From positions 1 to 45,020 of IMG/VR virus record IMGVR_UViG_3300039186_001681: DNA of 45,020 bases; one strand, given 5' to 3'. The stretch comes from a virus. The notes beneath the pieces are model-generated. The model saw only the letters and a list, made by a program, of their open reading frames with translations, made no database searches and was not told the DNA's origin. This document shows, in pieces, positions 7,777-16,595 of this stretch. Both the position numbers and the translations under genes were made by a program. Each line of letters opens with the position of its first letter. The first letter of the stretch is position 1.

Positions 7777-10041
7777 TTATAGTGCGCATGCACCTGATTC
7801 ACATTCATTATCAACTTGTTCCTCTTCACCCGAACTTTGTTTATCGCCATCATCTGTATTGAGGTAATATCCTGTTCTCCAACCTAGCTTATAAGCTAGT
7901 AGAATCTCTTTAATCACTTTTGAATCCGGTAACGCTCCTTTTTCATAATGCGCGTAATTATAATACATATTAGCACTAATGCTCATATCAACCCATTTTT
8001 GCAATGCTCCAACAATCTTAATAAGTCCCTCATTATCTTCCATTTCATAGGCTAACGTATATTTATTTTTAAGCGACGAATAGTTAGGTACGATAACAGG
8101 TAACGTACGAGCCTTTGATTTCTTATAGGTAATATAATTTCTAATAGGTTCTATGCCATTTGTTGAGCACTGTATTACCGAAGAGCTCTCGCACGGCATT
8201 ATAGCTGATACAGTACTGTGTCGTAAGCCATGCTCTTTAATTCGCTCTCTCAGACCTTCCCAGTCCATGGAATTTTTACGTGTAACAAATTCATCAATTT
8301 CTTTCTTATAAGTATCGATTGGTAACCAACCTTGACTATATTTTGTCTTATTAAACTTAGGGCATTTACCCTTCTCGCTTGCAATATTACAAGATGAGCT
8401 AAGAAGAAAATACTGAATCTTCTCCATAAGTTCATCTGCGACGTTAGGAGCTTCAGCATCTGTATACTTAAATCCGCTCTTAGCGAGGTATGCTGCAAAA
8501 TTAGTAATTCCGATGCCTAGTGACCTACGATTTTTAGTAAAGTTCTCCGCAGCTGGTAAGAAGTAATCCTGATAATCAATTAACTGATCTAGAATACGTA
8601 CGATAATATCACATACTTTCTCCATTTCTGCATCAGAATTAACTTCTAATACATTAATAGCTGAAAGAATACATATACCAATTTCAGCATCCTTATCGTC
8701 TAGGTGTTGTAGAGGTTTAGTTGGATGCAGTACTTCAACACATAGATTAGTCATCTTGATATCGTCGTTCCATGATGAACGTTGATTACAATGATCAATA
8801 TTCATGAAGTATATACGACCCGTTTCCACTCTTTCTTTAACAAATAAGGACATTAACTGTCTTGCTTTAATTGTTTTCTTAAACCTAAGACTTGTCTTAC
8901 GTTCATACTGCTCATATAATTCATCAAAATTCTCATGTCCGAATGCATCGTAAAGATCTTTTGCTTCATGGGGTGAGAAGAGAGTAATATCTTCATTCTT
9001 TAAGAATCTCTTATAAAAGAGCTCACTAAACTGAATACAATAATCTAATTTACGTACACGGTTATCATCTGTACCGGAGTTATTCTTAAGTACTAGCATA
9101 TCTTCCGCTTCATAGTGCCAGAATGGAAAGTTAACAGTAGCAGATCCGCCTCTGATGCCATTCTGATGGCATGATTTAACCGTAGACTCCATTAGTTTAA
9201 GGAATGGAATAACTCCTGTATGTACAACTTCACCGTTTCTGATAGGTGAATTAAGAGGACGAATACGTCCAATATTCAACCCGATACCGTATCGCGAGCC
9301 AGTAGCGTAACCGGCTGCTGTAGATGACGAAAAGATAGACGGTAGAGTATCATCAATATCGATTAAGCAGCAAGATGCATACTGTCTAATCTGACTACGT
9401 ACACCCGCCATTAATGGTGTAGGTATATTAATCTTAAATTTAGAGAAGTAATCATATGCCTTCTTAACATACTGTACGCGAGTCTGGTCATCATACTGGC
9501 CAAAACATACCATTGCAATAATCATATATGCAAACTGCGGCGTTTCATAGATTTTTTGAGTAGAACGATCTTGGATTAGATACTTATCACATAGCTGTCT
9601 CATACCGGCGTATGTAAAGCTATTATCTCTATCATGCTGGATATACTCATCTAATTTATTAATTTCCTTCTCAGTATAGAGCATCAGGATATCCTCATCA
9701 TATACATCATATTCATGTACATTTTTATTAATAAAATCAACTAGCTTCGGCGGGTTTTTACCTCCCCATACATCCTTACGTAGCTGGTAGGAGAGTAGAC
9801 GAGATGCAACAAATTGATAGTTTGGTGTTGCAAGTGAAATTAAATTAACAGCTGAATCAATTAGCACGTTATGTATTTCATCTGTTGTTATACCTTCCTT
9901 CATTTGAAGCTTGGAATTAATCTCGATATCAGAAGCTGTAACTCCTTTAATATCTTCAACTGCCCAATTAACAACTTTATGAATCTTCTCTACATCATAT
10001 GGGACAGATTCACCGTTTCTCTTTACAATATTCATATTCAT
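7777..10041 (-). CDS. nrdA: Class Ia ribonucleotide reductase alpha subunit
   Basis: A 754-residue catalytic subunit, near the E. coli length of 761. An ATP-cone-like N-terminus (VKRNGESVPYDVEKI) precedes the catalytic barrel, which shows ASCCLIDIDDTL, HQNGIRGGSATVNFP, MTNLCVEVLHPT and a C-terminal CESGAC pair for reduction by thioredoxin. It converts ribonucleoside diphosphates to deoxy forms for phage DNA synthesis, together with NrdB and the thioredoxin at 6269-6532. It is uninterrupted by an intein or intron. The gene ends a minus-strand run beginning at 11181, with only 11 bases to its upstream neighbour, so it may be cotranscribed. Confidence 0.96.
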   Translation of the reverse strand: MNMNIVKRNGESVPYDVEKIHKVVNWAVEDIKGVTASDIEINSKLQMKEGITTDEIHNVLIDSAVNLISLATPNYQFVASRLLSYQLRKDVWGGKNPPKLVDFINKNVHEYDVYDEDILMLYTEKEINKLDEYIQHDRDNSFTYAGMRQLCDKYLIQDRSTQKIYETPQFAYMIIAMVCFGQYDDQTRVQYVKKAYDYFSKFKINIPTPLMAGVRSQIRQYASCCLIDIDDTLPSIFSSSTAAGYATGSRYGIGLNIGRIRPLNSPIRNGEVVHTGVIPFLKLMESTVKSCHQNGIRGGSATVNFPFWHYEAEDMLVLKNNSGTDDNRVRKLDYCIQFSELFYKRFLKNEDITLFSPHEAKDLYDAFGHENFDELYEQYERKTSLRFKKTIKARQLMSLFVKERVETGRIYFMNIDHCNQRSSWNDDIKMTNLCVEVLHPTKPLQHLDDKDAEIGICILSAINVLEVNSDAEMEKVCDIIVRILDQLIDYQDYFLPAAENFTKNRRSLGIGITNFAAYLAKSGFKYTDAEAPNVADELMEKIQYFLLSSSCNIASEKGKCPKFNKTKYSQGWLPIDTYKKEIDEFVTRKNSMDWEGLRERIKEHGLRHSTVSAIMPCESSSVIQCSTNGIEPIRNYITYKKSKARTLPVIVPNYSSLKNKYTLAYEMEDNEGLIKIVGALQKWVDMSISANMYYNYAHYEKGALPDSKVIKEILLAYKLGWRTGYYLNTDDGDKQSSGEEEQVDNECESGACAL

Positions 10042-10052
10042 TATTTACAATT

Positions 10053-10583
10053 TTATACTAGGATTAATAGCTTGAACGCACCAAATTTTTGGAAATCAAA
10101 CTTTTCTTCATCGAGGTTTAAGAGATGCTGTAATATCTTATTATCATCTCTAATATTATTATTAGTTATTTTTTTAAAGTGTTCAAAATCAATGGGGTAT
10201 ACTCTCTTATTGAGGTAGGAATACGCATCCTTACATGATACGTTATACTCAGCTAGAATAGTTTCATATATATTAATATCCATATTGCCTATAACTTCCT
10301 GATTTAATAATGTCTTAGCTAACACGTTACCAGTTTTATTTAGAGATAGAAATAACCCATATAGTGGTAATACACTAAATTCGTTGTCTTTTTTTGAAGA
10401 ACCGTCTTTATTCTCAAATATAAAAAGGCACTTTTTAGGATTATATTTTTCGCAAATTTCTAAACGCTGGTTATCATATTCATTCTTTATAGCAAAGCCT
10501 AAAAATAGACAAGGTAATTTTTCGTCAAACGCATCAAATGAGTCTGTATTAACTGGCTGTTCGGTTAATGATATATCAATCAT
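10053..10583 (-). CDS. Hypothetical protein upstream of nrdA
   Basis: A 176-residue protein with no recognised motif, a moderately acidic N-terminal half and a Lys/Asn-rich C-terminal half. It has no signal peptide and no clear membrane helix. It starts two bases after its upstream neighbour's stop and ends 11 bases before nrdA, so it is part of the nrdAB transcription unit. No function can be assigned. Confidence 0.7.
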   Translation of the reverse strand: MIDISLTEQPVNTDSFDAFDEKLPCLFLGFAIKNEYDNQRLEICEKYNPKKCLFIFENKDGSSKKDNEFSVLPLYGLFLSLNKTGNVLAKTLLNQEVIGNMDINIYETILAEYNVSCKDAYSYLNKRVYPIDFEHFKKITNNNIRDDNKILQHLLNLDEEKFDFQKFGAFKLLILV

Positions 10584-10585
10584 GA

Positions 10586-10807
10586 TTACATGCCGAGATC
10601 ACTAACGATCGCCCCTGTCAACATGTTAATTGTTCTAATTCTATCGCCAGAGTACGGTGTCTGGATAGTTACAGATACTACATTACCGGCAATTGCTAAG
10701 CCTGTATATTTACCTGGTGGTAAAGAGTGGGTCCGCTGAATACCACCTGAAATGGCGTCAAATATCTCAATCTTATCTCCTTTAATCCTCGCTGTTAATG
10801 TCTTCAT
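10586..10807 (-). CDS. Small beta-rich hypothetical protein
   Basis: A 73-residue protein with alternating hydrophobic strands and Gly/Pro turns (KGDKIEIFD, GGIQRTHSLPPGKYTG, VVSVTIQTPY), suggesting a small beta sandwich or barrel. Its ATG overlaps the preceding stop as ATGA, a sign of coupled translation. The family is unknown. Confidence 0.65.
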   Translation of the reverse strand: MKTLTARIKGDKIEIFDAISGGIQRTHSLPPGKYTGLAIAGNVVSVTIQTPYSGDRIRTINMLTGAIVSDLGM

Positions 10808-11181
10808 ACCCCAATTATATATTGGTTTATAAAATTTTCAACGTCATTATCGGACTTATTATATGTAAAGCATGTTAATGCTTCATTAAATGTCGGGTGA
10901 TCTTTTAAGATGCTAACTTTAAGAAACTCACCTTCAATATTTGCGACTGTTTCATCATCGAGTAACGATACTGTATCATCATCAACGTTAAGAATCTTTC
11001 GAATATCAGCAACTTTATATCCCTTCTTTAAAAAGCTTTTAACTTCTCGGCATATATATATTTCATTCAGCTTCTCTTCTGATCCATATTCATCTATTTT
11101 TTTCTGTAAAAAATCACCAGAATAAATCGTCTGCTTACCGGTAACTACACAAGTTATTTTTTTTGTCTTTGCCATTAACAT
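10804..11181 (-). CDS. Conserved T4-like phage small protein
   Basis: A 125-residue protein (123 if the second ATG at 11175 is used). A short beta start with a Cys-Val-Val-Thr-Gly turn is followed by helical segments (residues 23-75) with a helix-turn-helix-like stretch, GYKVADIRKILNVDDDTV. It resembles small uncharacterised proteins of marine T4-like phages. DNA or RNA binding is possible but not shown. It is the first gene of the minus-strand run toward nrdAB, and its late-type promoter lies 12 bases upstream, giving a leader of about seven bases. Confidence 0.65.
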   Translation of the reverse strand: MLMAKTKKITCVVTGKQTIYSGDFLQKKIDEYGSEEKLNEIYICREVKSFLKKGYKVADIRKILNVDDDTVSLLDDETVANIEGEFLKVSILKDHPTFNEALTCFTYNKSDNDVENFINQYIIGV

Positions 11182-11187
11182 AATTAT

Positions 11188-11201
11188 AATAAATATTTAT
11201 A
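11188..11201. promoter_or_regulatory. Divergent overlapping late promoters
   Basis: A near-palindromic AATAAATATTTATA provides AATAAATA on the plus strand (11188-11195, five bases before the ATG at 11201) and TATAAATA on the minus strand (11201-11194, 12 bases before the ATG at 11181). The two late elements share two bases, so one bound complex should exclude the other. Confidence 0.65.
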
Positions 11202-11431
11202 TGAAATTCAACGGCCTGATTAAGAATATACTAGAAGATTTTCGAGCACCTATAGATGTTCAACGCCCTGGTAAGGTTAGACCACGTGGTAAGTTCGGTA
11301 CAGTCAACCCGCAATTGAATGAGCCACATAGCACAAAGGCAGTTAGTGGATTTAAGGGTCAACCGGGCGGTAAGATGAACACTCTATTTATTAAGTTACC
11401 TAAGCGTAAGAAGAAGTCTACCAAGAAGTAG
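11201..11431 (+). CDS. Small basic protein, late, likely virion-associated
   Basis: A 76-residue protein. A short hydrophobic amphipathic start (MKFNGLIKNILEDF) precedes a basic, Gly/Pro-rich body and a Lys-rich tail (PKRKKKSTKK), suggesting nucleic-acid binding. The start is fixed by AATAAATA-N5-ATG. It converges on and overlaps the transglycosylase gene by 14 bases. The family is unknown. The N-terminus resembles several other late proteins of the window. Confidence 0.65.
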   Translation: MKFNGLIKNILEDFRAPIDVQRPGKVRPRGKFGTVNPQLNEPHSTKAVSGFKGQPGGKMNTLFIKLPKRKKKSTKK

Positions 11432-11969
11432 ATAGCCATTTTGCAGCTGCCATGGTAGCGCCTAGCTCATCATTCTTTTCTAGAATATCAGACCAAGCCT
11501 TCTCATCATAATCTTGTAATATATTTAAAGCATCTTTACCGAATGCTTTATGAAATTTAGTACCGAAATATTGATGAGAATTCTTAACTAAACTCATAGC
11601 AGTTTTAGGTTCAACCTGCCAGTAGCTTCTAGCAGGTCCCCCGCCACTTTGAACTTTTGTACGGTAGCCGGATTCTACTGCCCCGGTTTTTGTTAATATA
11701 TCTATAAATTCTCGCTCTGAATGACCCTCATCTCCGGCAAAAATCCTTGCTGCTACCTGAATTGCTATTTTTGCATCTGCCGGGGTTGCAATATCAGCTT
11801 TTAATACTGCTGTGGCTCGTGACTCTTTTTGAGGATCATTACTAGTCTGGTAATACTGTGACCAATCATTAACGAAGTTACCTAATAAACTCTGAGTAGC
11901 TAATGCTCCCATTGCTAAAGCCTTGCCGAGCTTACCTTCTTTAATATGAAACTCTTTAAACGTCTGCAT
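11418..11969 (-). CDS. Lytic transglycosylase-like protein with T4 internal-protein-like N-terminus
   Basis: A 183-residue protein. Residues 94-123 (TKTGAVESGYRTKVQ, then GPARSYWQVEP) resemble lysozyme/SLT domains of T4-like phages, with E99 as likely catalytic acid. Such enzymes cut peptidoglycan glycan strands at entry or exit. The N-terminus MQTFKEF closely resembles the MKTYQEF capsid-targeting start of T4 internal proteins, and a hydrophobic stretch follows (about 14-32). A perfect late promoter sets the start. It may be a virion-carried wall-degrading enzyme; a free endolysin is the alternative. Confidence 0.68.
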   Translation of the reverse strand: MQTFKEFHIKEGKLGKALAMGALATQSLLGNFVNDWSQYYQTSNDPQKESRATAVLKADIATPADAKIAIQVAARIFAGDEGHSEREFIDILTKTGAVESGYRTKVQSGGGPARSYWQVEPKTAMSLVKNSHQYFGTKFHKAFGKDALNILQDYDEKAWSDILEKNDELGATMAAAKWLSTSW

Positions 11970-11974
11970 ATTAT

Positions 11975-11982
11975 TATTTATA
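11975..11982 (-). promoter_or_regulatory. Perfect late promoter, leaderless geometry
   Basis: TATAAATA on the minus strand is followed by exactly 5 bases and the ATG at 11969. It overlaps the stop codon of the upstream helicase gene. Confidence 0.8.
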
Positions 11983-13609
11983 CAAATCTTTCTAGAAAGT
12001 ACTTTGGTAGTTTACTCTTATTACGTAAAACAGCGTTAAAGATATTTGCATCTAGTACATACGTGACGCAGTAATCATCCTTACTTCTAATACCTCGACC
12101 GCATTGCTGTATAAAATTTGAGAGCATTTTATTAGCGTACCATTGCTTGTCTTGGTTAAACATTTTTTTAATTCTATCGTCTCCGAGAGGCAAGTAAGCT
12201 GCTTTTACAATAATCTGAAACCGAGCTAGATCTCCTTTAAGATCCACGCCGAGGCCTAGTGATGGACTAACAAGAACGGTAGGGTTCTGAGACTCCTCGT
12301 GTATTTTAAGAATCTCCTCGTTTTTATACATTTTATCTCTATATAAAAATCTATTATTAATAGTAGTACCGTTCTTAATAAAACTAGTTATGCTATTAGT
12401 ATGAGTATGTATAATACCCTTCTCATCTTTATGTTTTGCACATATTGCATCAATCTGCTTTACAATAGAGGGTAAGGCTTTCTGTAAATTAGCGTGATTT
12501 AATTTATTTGTTTGTGAAATATAAATAGGTGCCTTCTTAGGATCAAAACCACTACCAGATTCAATATACTTATAATCGGTAATACCTAACGTTTTTGCAA
12601 GATTCTTATGGTCGATAATAGTAGCTGACATTAATAGTACCTTATCAGCATATTTAAAAATATAATTGGTTAATGTATTAACCTTAAGCGGTGTAAGCTT
12701 TATATTATCTCTATCTACTATCTGTACTACATATTCACATGTCTGCCACGTCTCATCAATAAGAGTTAACGTTCTATGTATATTTTTTAAATACTGTAGC
12801 TTACCCTTCTCACTCTGAGTTAGACCAGCCTTCTTCTTCATATTATTATGCAGATCGTTCGTATGCTCTGTTACATCTGCGCGTATTGTATTGATCCAAG
12901 TTCTAACGGTAGCTGGCGACGTAGATGATAGAGGAAAGATCTTAACCTTAAAAGATCGAAGCTTTTTGATATCAATAGTTGCTGAGAACTGCTTGACGAT
13001 TTCGTCTTCTAGCTCAGACGCTTCATCGCAAATAATATAATCTCTATACTTAACATGGTTAGGTAGAGCAAGAAACATATTATAGTTTAATGCACTAAAT
13101 TTACTTGTTAAAGAATTATTGCGCGCGTTATAATATGGGCAGATATTCTTCTTCCAGCAATCATCTCTTATATGTCTGGTATGTATACACGGCGCAGTAT
13201 CGACATCGTAGTTTGGGTCAACTTCACATTGATAGTTTGATTTACCTTTAAGGATAGCAGTATCATCAAAAATACTTTTATACTGATCCTGCAATGTCTT
13301 TGTAATAGTTAACGCAAATGCACCTGCTGGTAATTCATCTTTGCACTCCTGCTCATATACAAACGAACCTGCTTGATCCATTTTATATGCTTCATATGTA
13401 TTAACATAATCCTTGAATGTCGATGTAGGTTCATTTGAAACATTAGCTAGTGTTTTAGAGACAAAACTCTTACCGGAGCCTGTCGGAGCACTGCATATAA
13501 CAAACTTACTACCACCAGTAAACGCAGCCTCTATTTGCTGTATAATATCAACCTGCTGCTCGTTTGGTTTAAACTTCTCCGGGAAATTAGCTAAAAAATG
13601 GCTTATCAT
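11978..13609 (-). CDS. DinG/XPD-like SF2 helicase with a Cys4 cluster
   Basis: A 543-residue helicase. Walker A is APTGSGKS at residues 41-48, the Walker B/DEAH variant is DEAS at 195-198, motif III-like LLMSAT is near 322, and motif VI QQCGRGIR is near 495. Four cysteines (128, 141, 151, 157) between motifs I and II sit where DinG/XPD enzymes bind a 4Fe-4S cluster, implying 5'-to-3' unwinding. It probably acts in phage recombination, repair or replication. The gene begins a minus-strand block after a small gap. Family is secure; the exact role is inferred. Confidence 0.85.
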   Translation of the reverse strand: MISHFLANFPEKFKPNEQQVDIIQQIEAAFTGGSKFVICSAPTGSGKSFVSKTLANVSNEPTSTFKDYVNTYEAYKMDQAGSFVYEQECKDELPAGAFALTITKTLQDQYKSIFDDTAILKGKSNYQCEVDPNYDVDTAPCIHTRHIRDDCWKKNICPYYNARNNSLTSKFSALNYNMFLALPNHVKYRDYIICDEASELEDEIVKQFSATIDIKKLRSFKVKIFPLSSTSPATVRTWINTIRADVTEHTNDLHNNMKKKAGLTQSEKGKLQYLKNIHRTLTLIDETWQTCEYVVQIVDRDNIKLTPLKVNTLTNYIFKYADKVLLMSATIIDHKNLAKTLGITDYKYIESGSGFDPKKAPIYISQTNKLNHANLQKALPSIVKQIDAICAKHKDEKGIIHTHTNSITSFIKNGTTINNRFLYRDKMYKNEEILKIHEESQNPTVLVSPSLGLGVDLKGDLARFQIIVKAAYLPLGDDRIKKMFNQDKQWYANKMLSNFIQQCGRGIRSKDDYCVTYVLDANIFNAVLRNKSKLPKYFLERFV

Positions 13610-13627
13610 ATATAACCATAGTATATA

Positions 13628-13972
13628 CTATACGGCAGATAAAACAAGCATTGAATTATATAGTTTTGATGCGGTGGTAGTATTCATTGCCTTCACCTTA
13701 AAATATAAGCTACTATCTAATAAAGTGAAATCTTCTATATTATAGGAGAAGTTAATATGGTCATCGTAAGCAGTATGATTATAAGGGTAAGGTATCTCAT
13801 ATATTTTATGGTCACCTTTGTCATTTTTTAACGTAAAGTTAAAGTGAAATTCCTTAAATCGAAACAATATCAACTTACCTTTTTTAAGAGTCTTACCATC
13901 TTTTAAATAAAAAATAACGTCCTTTAATAAGAACTTACTTATACTTTCCTCTATGCTTTCAATATTACTCAT
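13628..13972 (-). CDS. Hypothetical phage protein
   Basis: A 114-residue protein, helical at the start (about 1-16) and then rich in aromatic beta strands (VIFYLKDGKTLKKGKLILF, FHFNFTL), suggesting a small barrel. It overlaps its upstream neighbour by 4 bases (ATGA type). Function is unknown; neighbours suggest nucleic-acid metabolism or regulation. Confidence 0.65.
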   Translation of the reverse strand: MSNIESIEESISKFLLKDVIFYLKDGKTLKKGKLILFRFKEFHFNFTLKNDKGDHKIYEIPYPYNHTAYDDHINFSYNIEDFTLLDSSLYFKVKAMNTTTASKLYNSMLVLSAV

Positions 13973-14343
13973 CGTCCCATAAATTGATTTTTTTCTTGTA
14001 TAGTCATACTTGAAATATTATTGTTAAAGTACTCCCAGAAATCATTACTTGGAATAGTCTTAATTAAATCGCAGCTATCCATGCTGACCATTCGCCAGTC
14101 CTGCATAAAAATATCCCAAACTAATAATAGATTTTTACTTTCCGGGTTATATTTCGGTGCACCGGTGGGTGGTTTAAAGTTGAGAGTTGTTCGACCATTC
14201 ACACTATTTAAGATACTGTAATCTAATGAACATAGCATCGTTCTGTAGAGTTGACCAGTTAACTCTGGACGTCTCTTTGTAAATCTAATCTCACATACAT
14301 TACTTTGAAGTGTCTGCTTTAAACTGGCTAACCCAACTTTCAT
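13969..14343 (-). CDS. WYL_2 / Sm-like SH3-barrel protein of T4-like phages
   Basis: A 124-residue protein. The opening KVGLASLKQTLQSNVCEI and the later NLLLVWDIFMQDWR and FWEYFNNNI stretches match a small protein family common in marine T4-like phages (PF10902, formerly DUF2693) as I remember it. These proteins are proposed to have a Sm-like barrel that may bind nucleic acid, but no function is established. It sits three bases after the co-chaperonin gene. Confidence 0.6.
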   Translation of the reverse strand: MKVGLASLKQTLQSNVCEIRFTKRRPELTGQLYRTMLCSLDYSILNSVNGRTTLNFKPPTGAPKYNPESKNLLLVWDIFMQDWRMVSMDSCDLIKTIPSNDFWEYFNNNISSMTIQEKNQFMGR

Positions 14344-14346
14344 ATA

Positions 14347-14754
14347 TTATGTTTTTGATTTGCAGATCCCAAATAAACGCTGCTCATTTAAGAACATACC
14401 TTTCTTAATTCTACCATAACCTTCAACATCCATATTTGATACGGATGCTCCTTTATCATTAGGAAACATAACAATATCACCTTGCTTAGCATACTTAACT
14501 TCCGGTCCTGCAAGGACGACTTTTGCCTTTCGCCACGCCTTATTGAGTGAGTTAGTAGGTATAAAAATACCGCCACGCTTAATAGCATCTCCAGCTTCAT
14601 CAGAAGCCTCATCAATAAATTCTACTAGTAGGATATCATCAAAGAGGAATGAGAGAATATATTCATCTCCCATTCCAAAATCTCCTTGACTGTGACCTTC
14701 GAGGTCAATTAAACTTCTTTTTGTTGCTAAAGTATCAATGCTTGCTTGTGCCAT
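14347..14754 (-). CDS. GroES-like co-chaperonin (T4 gp31 analogue)
   Basis: A 135-residue protein. From residue 37, DDILLVEFIDE, RGGIFIPTN, AKVVLAGPEV and KQGDIVMFPNDKG follow the strand order of a GroES domain, with an N-terminal extension of about 35 residues. T4 gp31 replaces host GroES so that GroEL can fold the major capsid protein, and this protein probably does the same. The mobile loop would lie around residues 50-62 (ASDEAGDAIKRGG). It is cotranscribed with the genes at 13969 and 13628. Confidence 0.72.
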   Translation of the reverse strand: MAQASIDTLATKRSLIDLEGHSQGDFGMGDEYILSFLFDDILLVEFIDEASDEAGDAIKRGGIFIPTNSLNKAWRKAKVVLAGPEVKYAKQGDIVMFPNDKGASVSNMDVEGYGRIKKGMFLNEQRLFGICKSKT

Positions 14755-14787
14755 ATATAAAGTTATTTAAACCTTATAATTTACAAA

Positions 14788-15156
14788 TCAAGAGGAAGAT
14801 TTTAACTGATCTGACATTTCTTTACTATGCTTATATTCTCGTTCGCTATAAAACTCTGGAATAATTTGCTTTTCTTCTTTACTTTTCTTTTCCTTTTTAG
14901 TTTTCTTAAGATAGTTTAGTTTCTTGAATCTCAATCTAGGAAATAATGAATAGATGTAGTCATACTGCGATAGCTTTTCATCAAATAAACTCCAGTACTT
15001 ATTAGTAGTTTCATTTACGTATTCATTCATCTCTTTTGAATACATACTAGTCCATCTATTAACCATAAATAAATTGAATTGTGACTCGTCATCGCAATTC
15101 ATATCTATTTTTTTCTTACTAAATAATAGACTATTTAAATATTGAAATATCGTCAT
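14788..15156 (-). CDS. Conserved T4-like phage protein, possibly small clamp-loader subunit (gp62-like)
   Basis: A 122-residue protein with the start MTIFQYLNSLLFSKKK and the segment FMVNRWTSMYSKEMNEYVNE, ending in a Lys/Glu-rich tail. The pattern resembles proteins of marine T4-like phages that I associate with the small clamp-loader subunit or an uncharacterised neighbour. The assignment is from memory and uncertain. Its ATG overlaps the stop of the small gene upstream as ATGA. Confidence 0.5.
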   Translation of the reverse strand: MTIFQYLNSLLFSKKKIDMNCDDESQFNLFMVNRWTSMYSKEMNEYVNETTNKYWSLFDEKLSQYDYIYSLFPRLRFKKLNYLKKTKKEKKSKEEKQIIPEFYSEREYKHSKEMSDQLKSSS

Positions 15157-15332
15157 AGATTAGTAAGCTCATTTTCTACCATTTCTTTAGCTTTCGAAAG
15201 GGATTTAGTTCTAGACACGAAGGAATTAATAGATTTTTCTTCAGTATGAGATTTATATCTCTGATACGACCATGCAGTGTCGCTTAGTAGCATGTTAAGT
15301 ACTACTTTAATCTTATTTTCAATTTCTTCCAT
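15153..15332 (-). CDS. Small 59-residue helical protein
   Basis: An uninterrupted reading frame from ATG 15332 to TGA 15153, beginning MEEIENKIKVVLNMLLS and ending EMVENELTNL. Its start overlaps the upstream stop (TAATG) and its stop overlaps the downstream ATG (ATGA), exactly filling a gap of about 175 bases in a tightly packed operon, which strongly supports it as a real gene. It is probably all-helical and has no recognised family. Confidence 0.7.
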   Translation of the reverse strand: MEEIENKIKVVLNMLLSDTAWSYQRYKSHTEEKSINSFVSRTKSLSKAKEMVENELTNL

Positions 15333-15922
15333 TATAGGTTAATCTTTGTAGTAGCGATAAACATATCATCGACCATCGCATAAAATAGATCAATAATATC
15401 TTTCATGAACTGCTCAGTCTGCTGATCAGTTAATTCAGTGCTATATGCAAAGTTAGGGGCTTTACGACCGGCATTAACATTAATACCTGTATGACCGATA
15501 GCTACATTATCTTTAGAGTATGTTATACTGACACTACACTTACCGACCTTCTGTAGAGTTCCATCACTACCTTCAAATTCATCATGTACCATTAAATCAT
15601 CACCATCAACTTCGATAGGCTTCTTAAGATACTTAGAAGAAAGAACATTAGCAATCTGCGTATTAAGCAATCGCTGAAACGCTACTGCACCGACTTTACA
15701 TAAATTAGGGATCTCCCAACAGAAGTTAATAGCATCATCACTATAAATATAATCACCCTGAAGCACATCTTCTTGGTCGATCATACCGTCAATACTAACA
15801 TCCATCGGACACCTAAACGCAATAATATTACCAATAGGTAGGGTCTTATTACGAAAGTAATCGTAAGCAAACCGCTTATGAATTAATGGACCGTCATACA
15901 CTTTAATATCTTTAATAATCAT
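15332..15922 (-). CDS. DUF366-like protein
   Basis: A 196-residue protein. VYDGPLIHKRF, IIAFRCPMDVSIDGMIDQED, FQRLL, GDDLMV and KCSVSITYSKDNVAIGHTG follow the pattern of the DUF366 family (COG2029) as remembered, an uncharacterised family mainly of archaea and bacteria. It heads the operon 15922 to 14788 or further and has a sigma70-type promoter like those of the deazaguanine genes, so it is probably expressed early. No activity is known. The family call is moderate. Confidence 0.55.
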   Translation of the reverse strand: MIIKDIKVYDGPLIHKRFAYDYFRNKTLPIGNIIAFRCPMDVSIDGMIDQEDVLQGDYIYSDDAINFCWEIPNLCKVGAVAFQRLLNTQIANVLSSKYLKKPIEVDGDDLMVHDEFEGSDGTLQKVGKCSVSITYSKDNVAIGHTGINVNAGRKAPNFAYSTELTDQQTEQFMKDIIDLFYAMVDDMFIATTKINL

Positions 15923-15930
15923 ATAACCAT

Positions 15931-15959
15931 ATTATAGTATATGCAAAGCAAAGTATCAA
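15931..15959 (-). promoter_or_regulatory. Sigma70-type promoter of the DUF366-like gene
   Basis: TTGATA (15959-15954), a 17-base spacer and TATAAT (15936-15931) on the minus strand, 8 bases before the ATG at 15922. The transcript would have a leader of at most two bases. Confidence 0.7.
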
Positions 15960-15973
15960 CTATTTATCATTAT

Positions 15974-16591
15974 TTAACCCCACTTCGCATGTAGAGCGTC
16001 TTCAAGCCCATGCGTCATTTCATGAATATTACTGACAAGGCTATGACTAGCTGATACCTTATGAACTGCAACAGCATTTCCTATTAAACAATGTTTAAAT
16101 CCCTCTCTGGAAATAAAATTACAATAATCATTATCCTGATACCAGAATGAAAAATTCTCATCCCACGCACCCATCCTGTTATATACTTCCATATTAAGAC
16201 CTACACACCAACCTTTAACGAGCTTACCAACTGTGCTGCCTTCAATATTTTTATCCATTTTTGTCTCAGAGGGGCTGACTGAGTCATAGACATCTAACGA
16301 TTTAAATAATTTTTCAATACATCCTTTATCATATATGACATCGTTATTTGATATAATAACCTTTTTACTATCTCTAATATGAGAGAATCCAATATTTAAA
16401 AATCTATTATAATTAAATTCTTCTTCTGGAAATATAAACTGAGCGGGTAGTTTAATATCTTTACTTTTGAGCTTTGAATTAGTTTCAACGACAACTACAT
16501 CACAATCTGCATCAATAGATTCTATACACTCTTTAAGCATATTATAGTATGCCACATCTTTTGTATATGATAATATAAGAACAGTATTCAT
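15974..16591 (-). CDS. GT2-like glycosyltransferase
   Basis: A 205-residue GT-A-type protein: an N-terminal Rossmann start (VLILSYTKDVAYYNMLKECI), SNNDVIYDKG near 80 in place of the metal-binding DxD, GWCVGLNMEVYNRMG and a DENFSFWYQDNDYC acceptor-side motif near 144-158 as in GT2 enzymes. It transfers a sugar from a nucleotide donor; the acceptor is unknown. It is the last gene of the long sugar operon starting at 24367. Confidence 0.75.
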   Translation of the reverse strand: MNTVLILSYTKDVAYYNMLKECIESIDADCDVVVVETNSKLKSKDIKLPAQFIFPEEEFNYNRFLNIGFSHIRDSKKVIISNNDVIYDKGCIEKLFKSLDVYDSVSPSETKMDKNIEGSTVGKLVKGWCVGLNMEVYNRMGAWDENFSFWYQDNDYCNFISREGFKHCLIGNAVAVHKVSASHSLVSNIHEMTHGLEDALHAKWG

Positions 16592-16595
16592 TTTA

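Noticed and set aside
7777-10041. Intein or intron in nrdA
   Set aside because: The protein has normal length and continuous family motifs; no intein or homing-endonuclease motif was seen.
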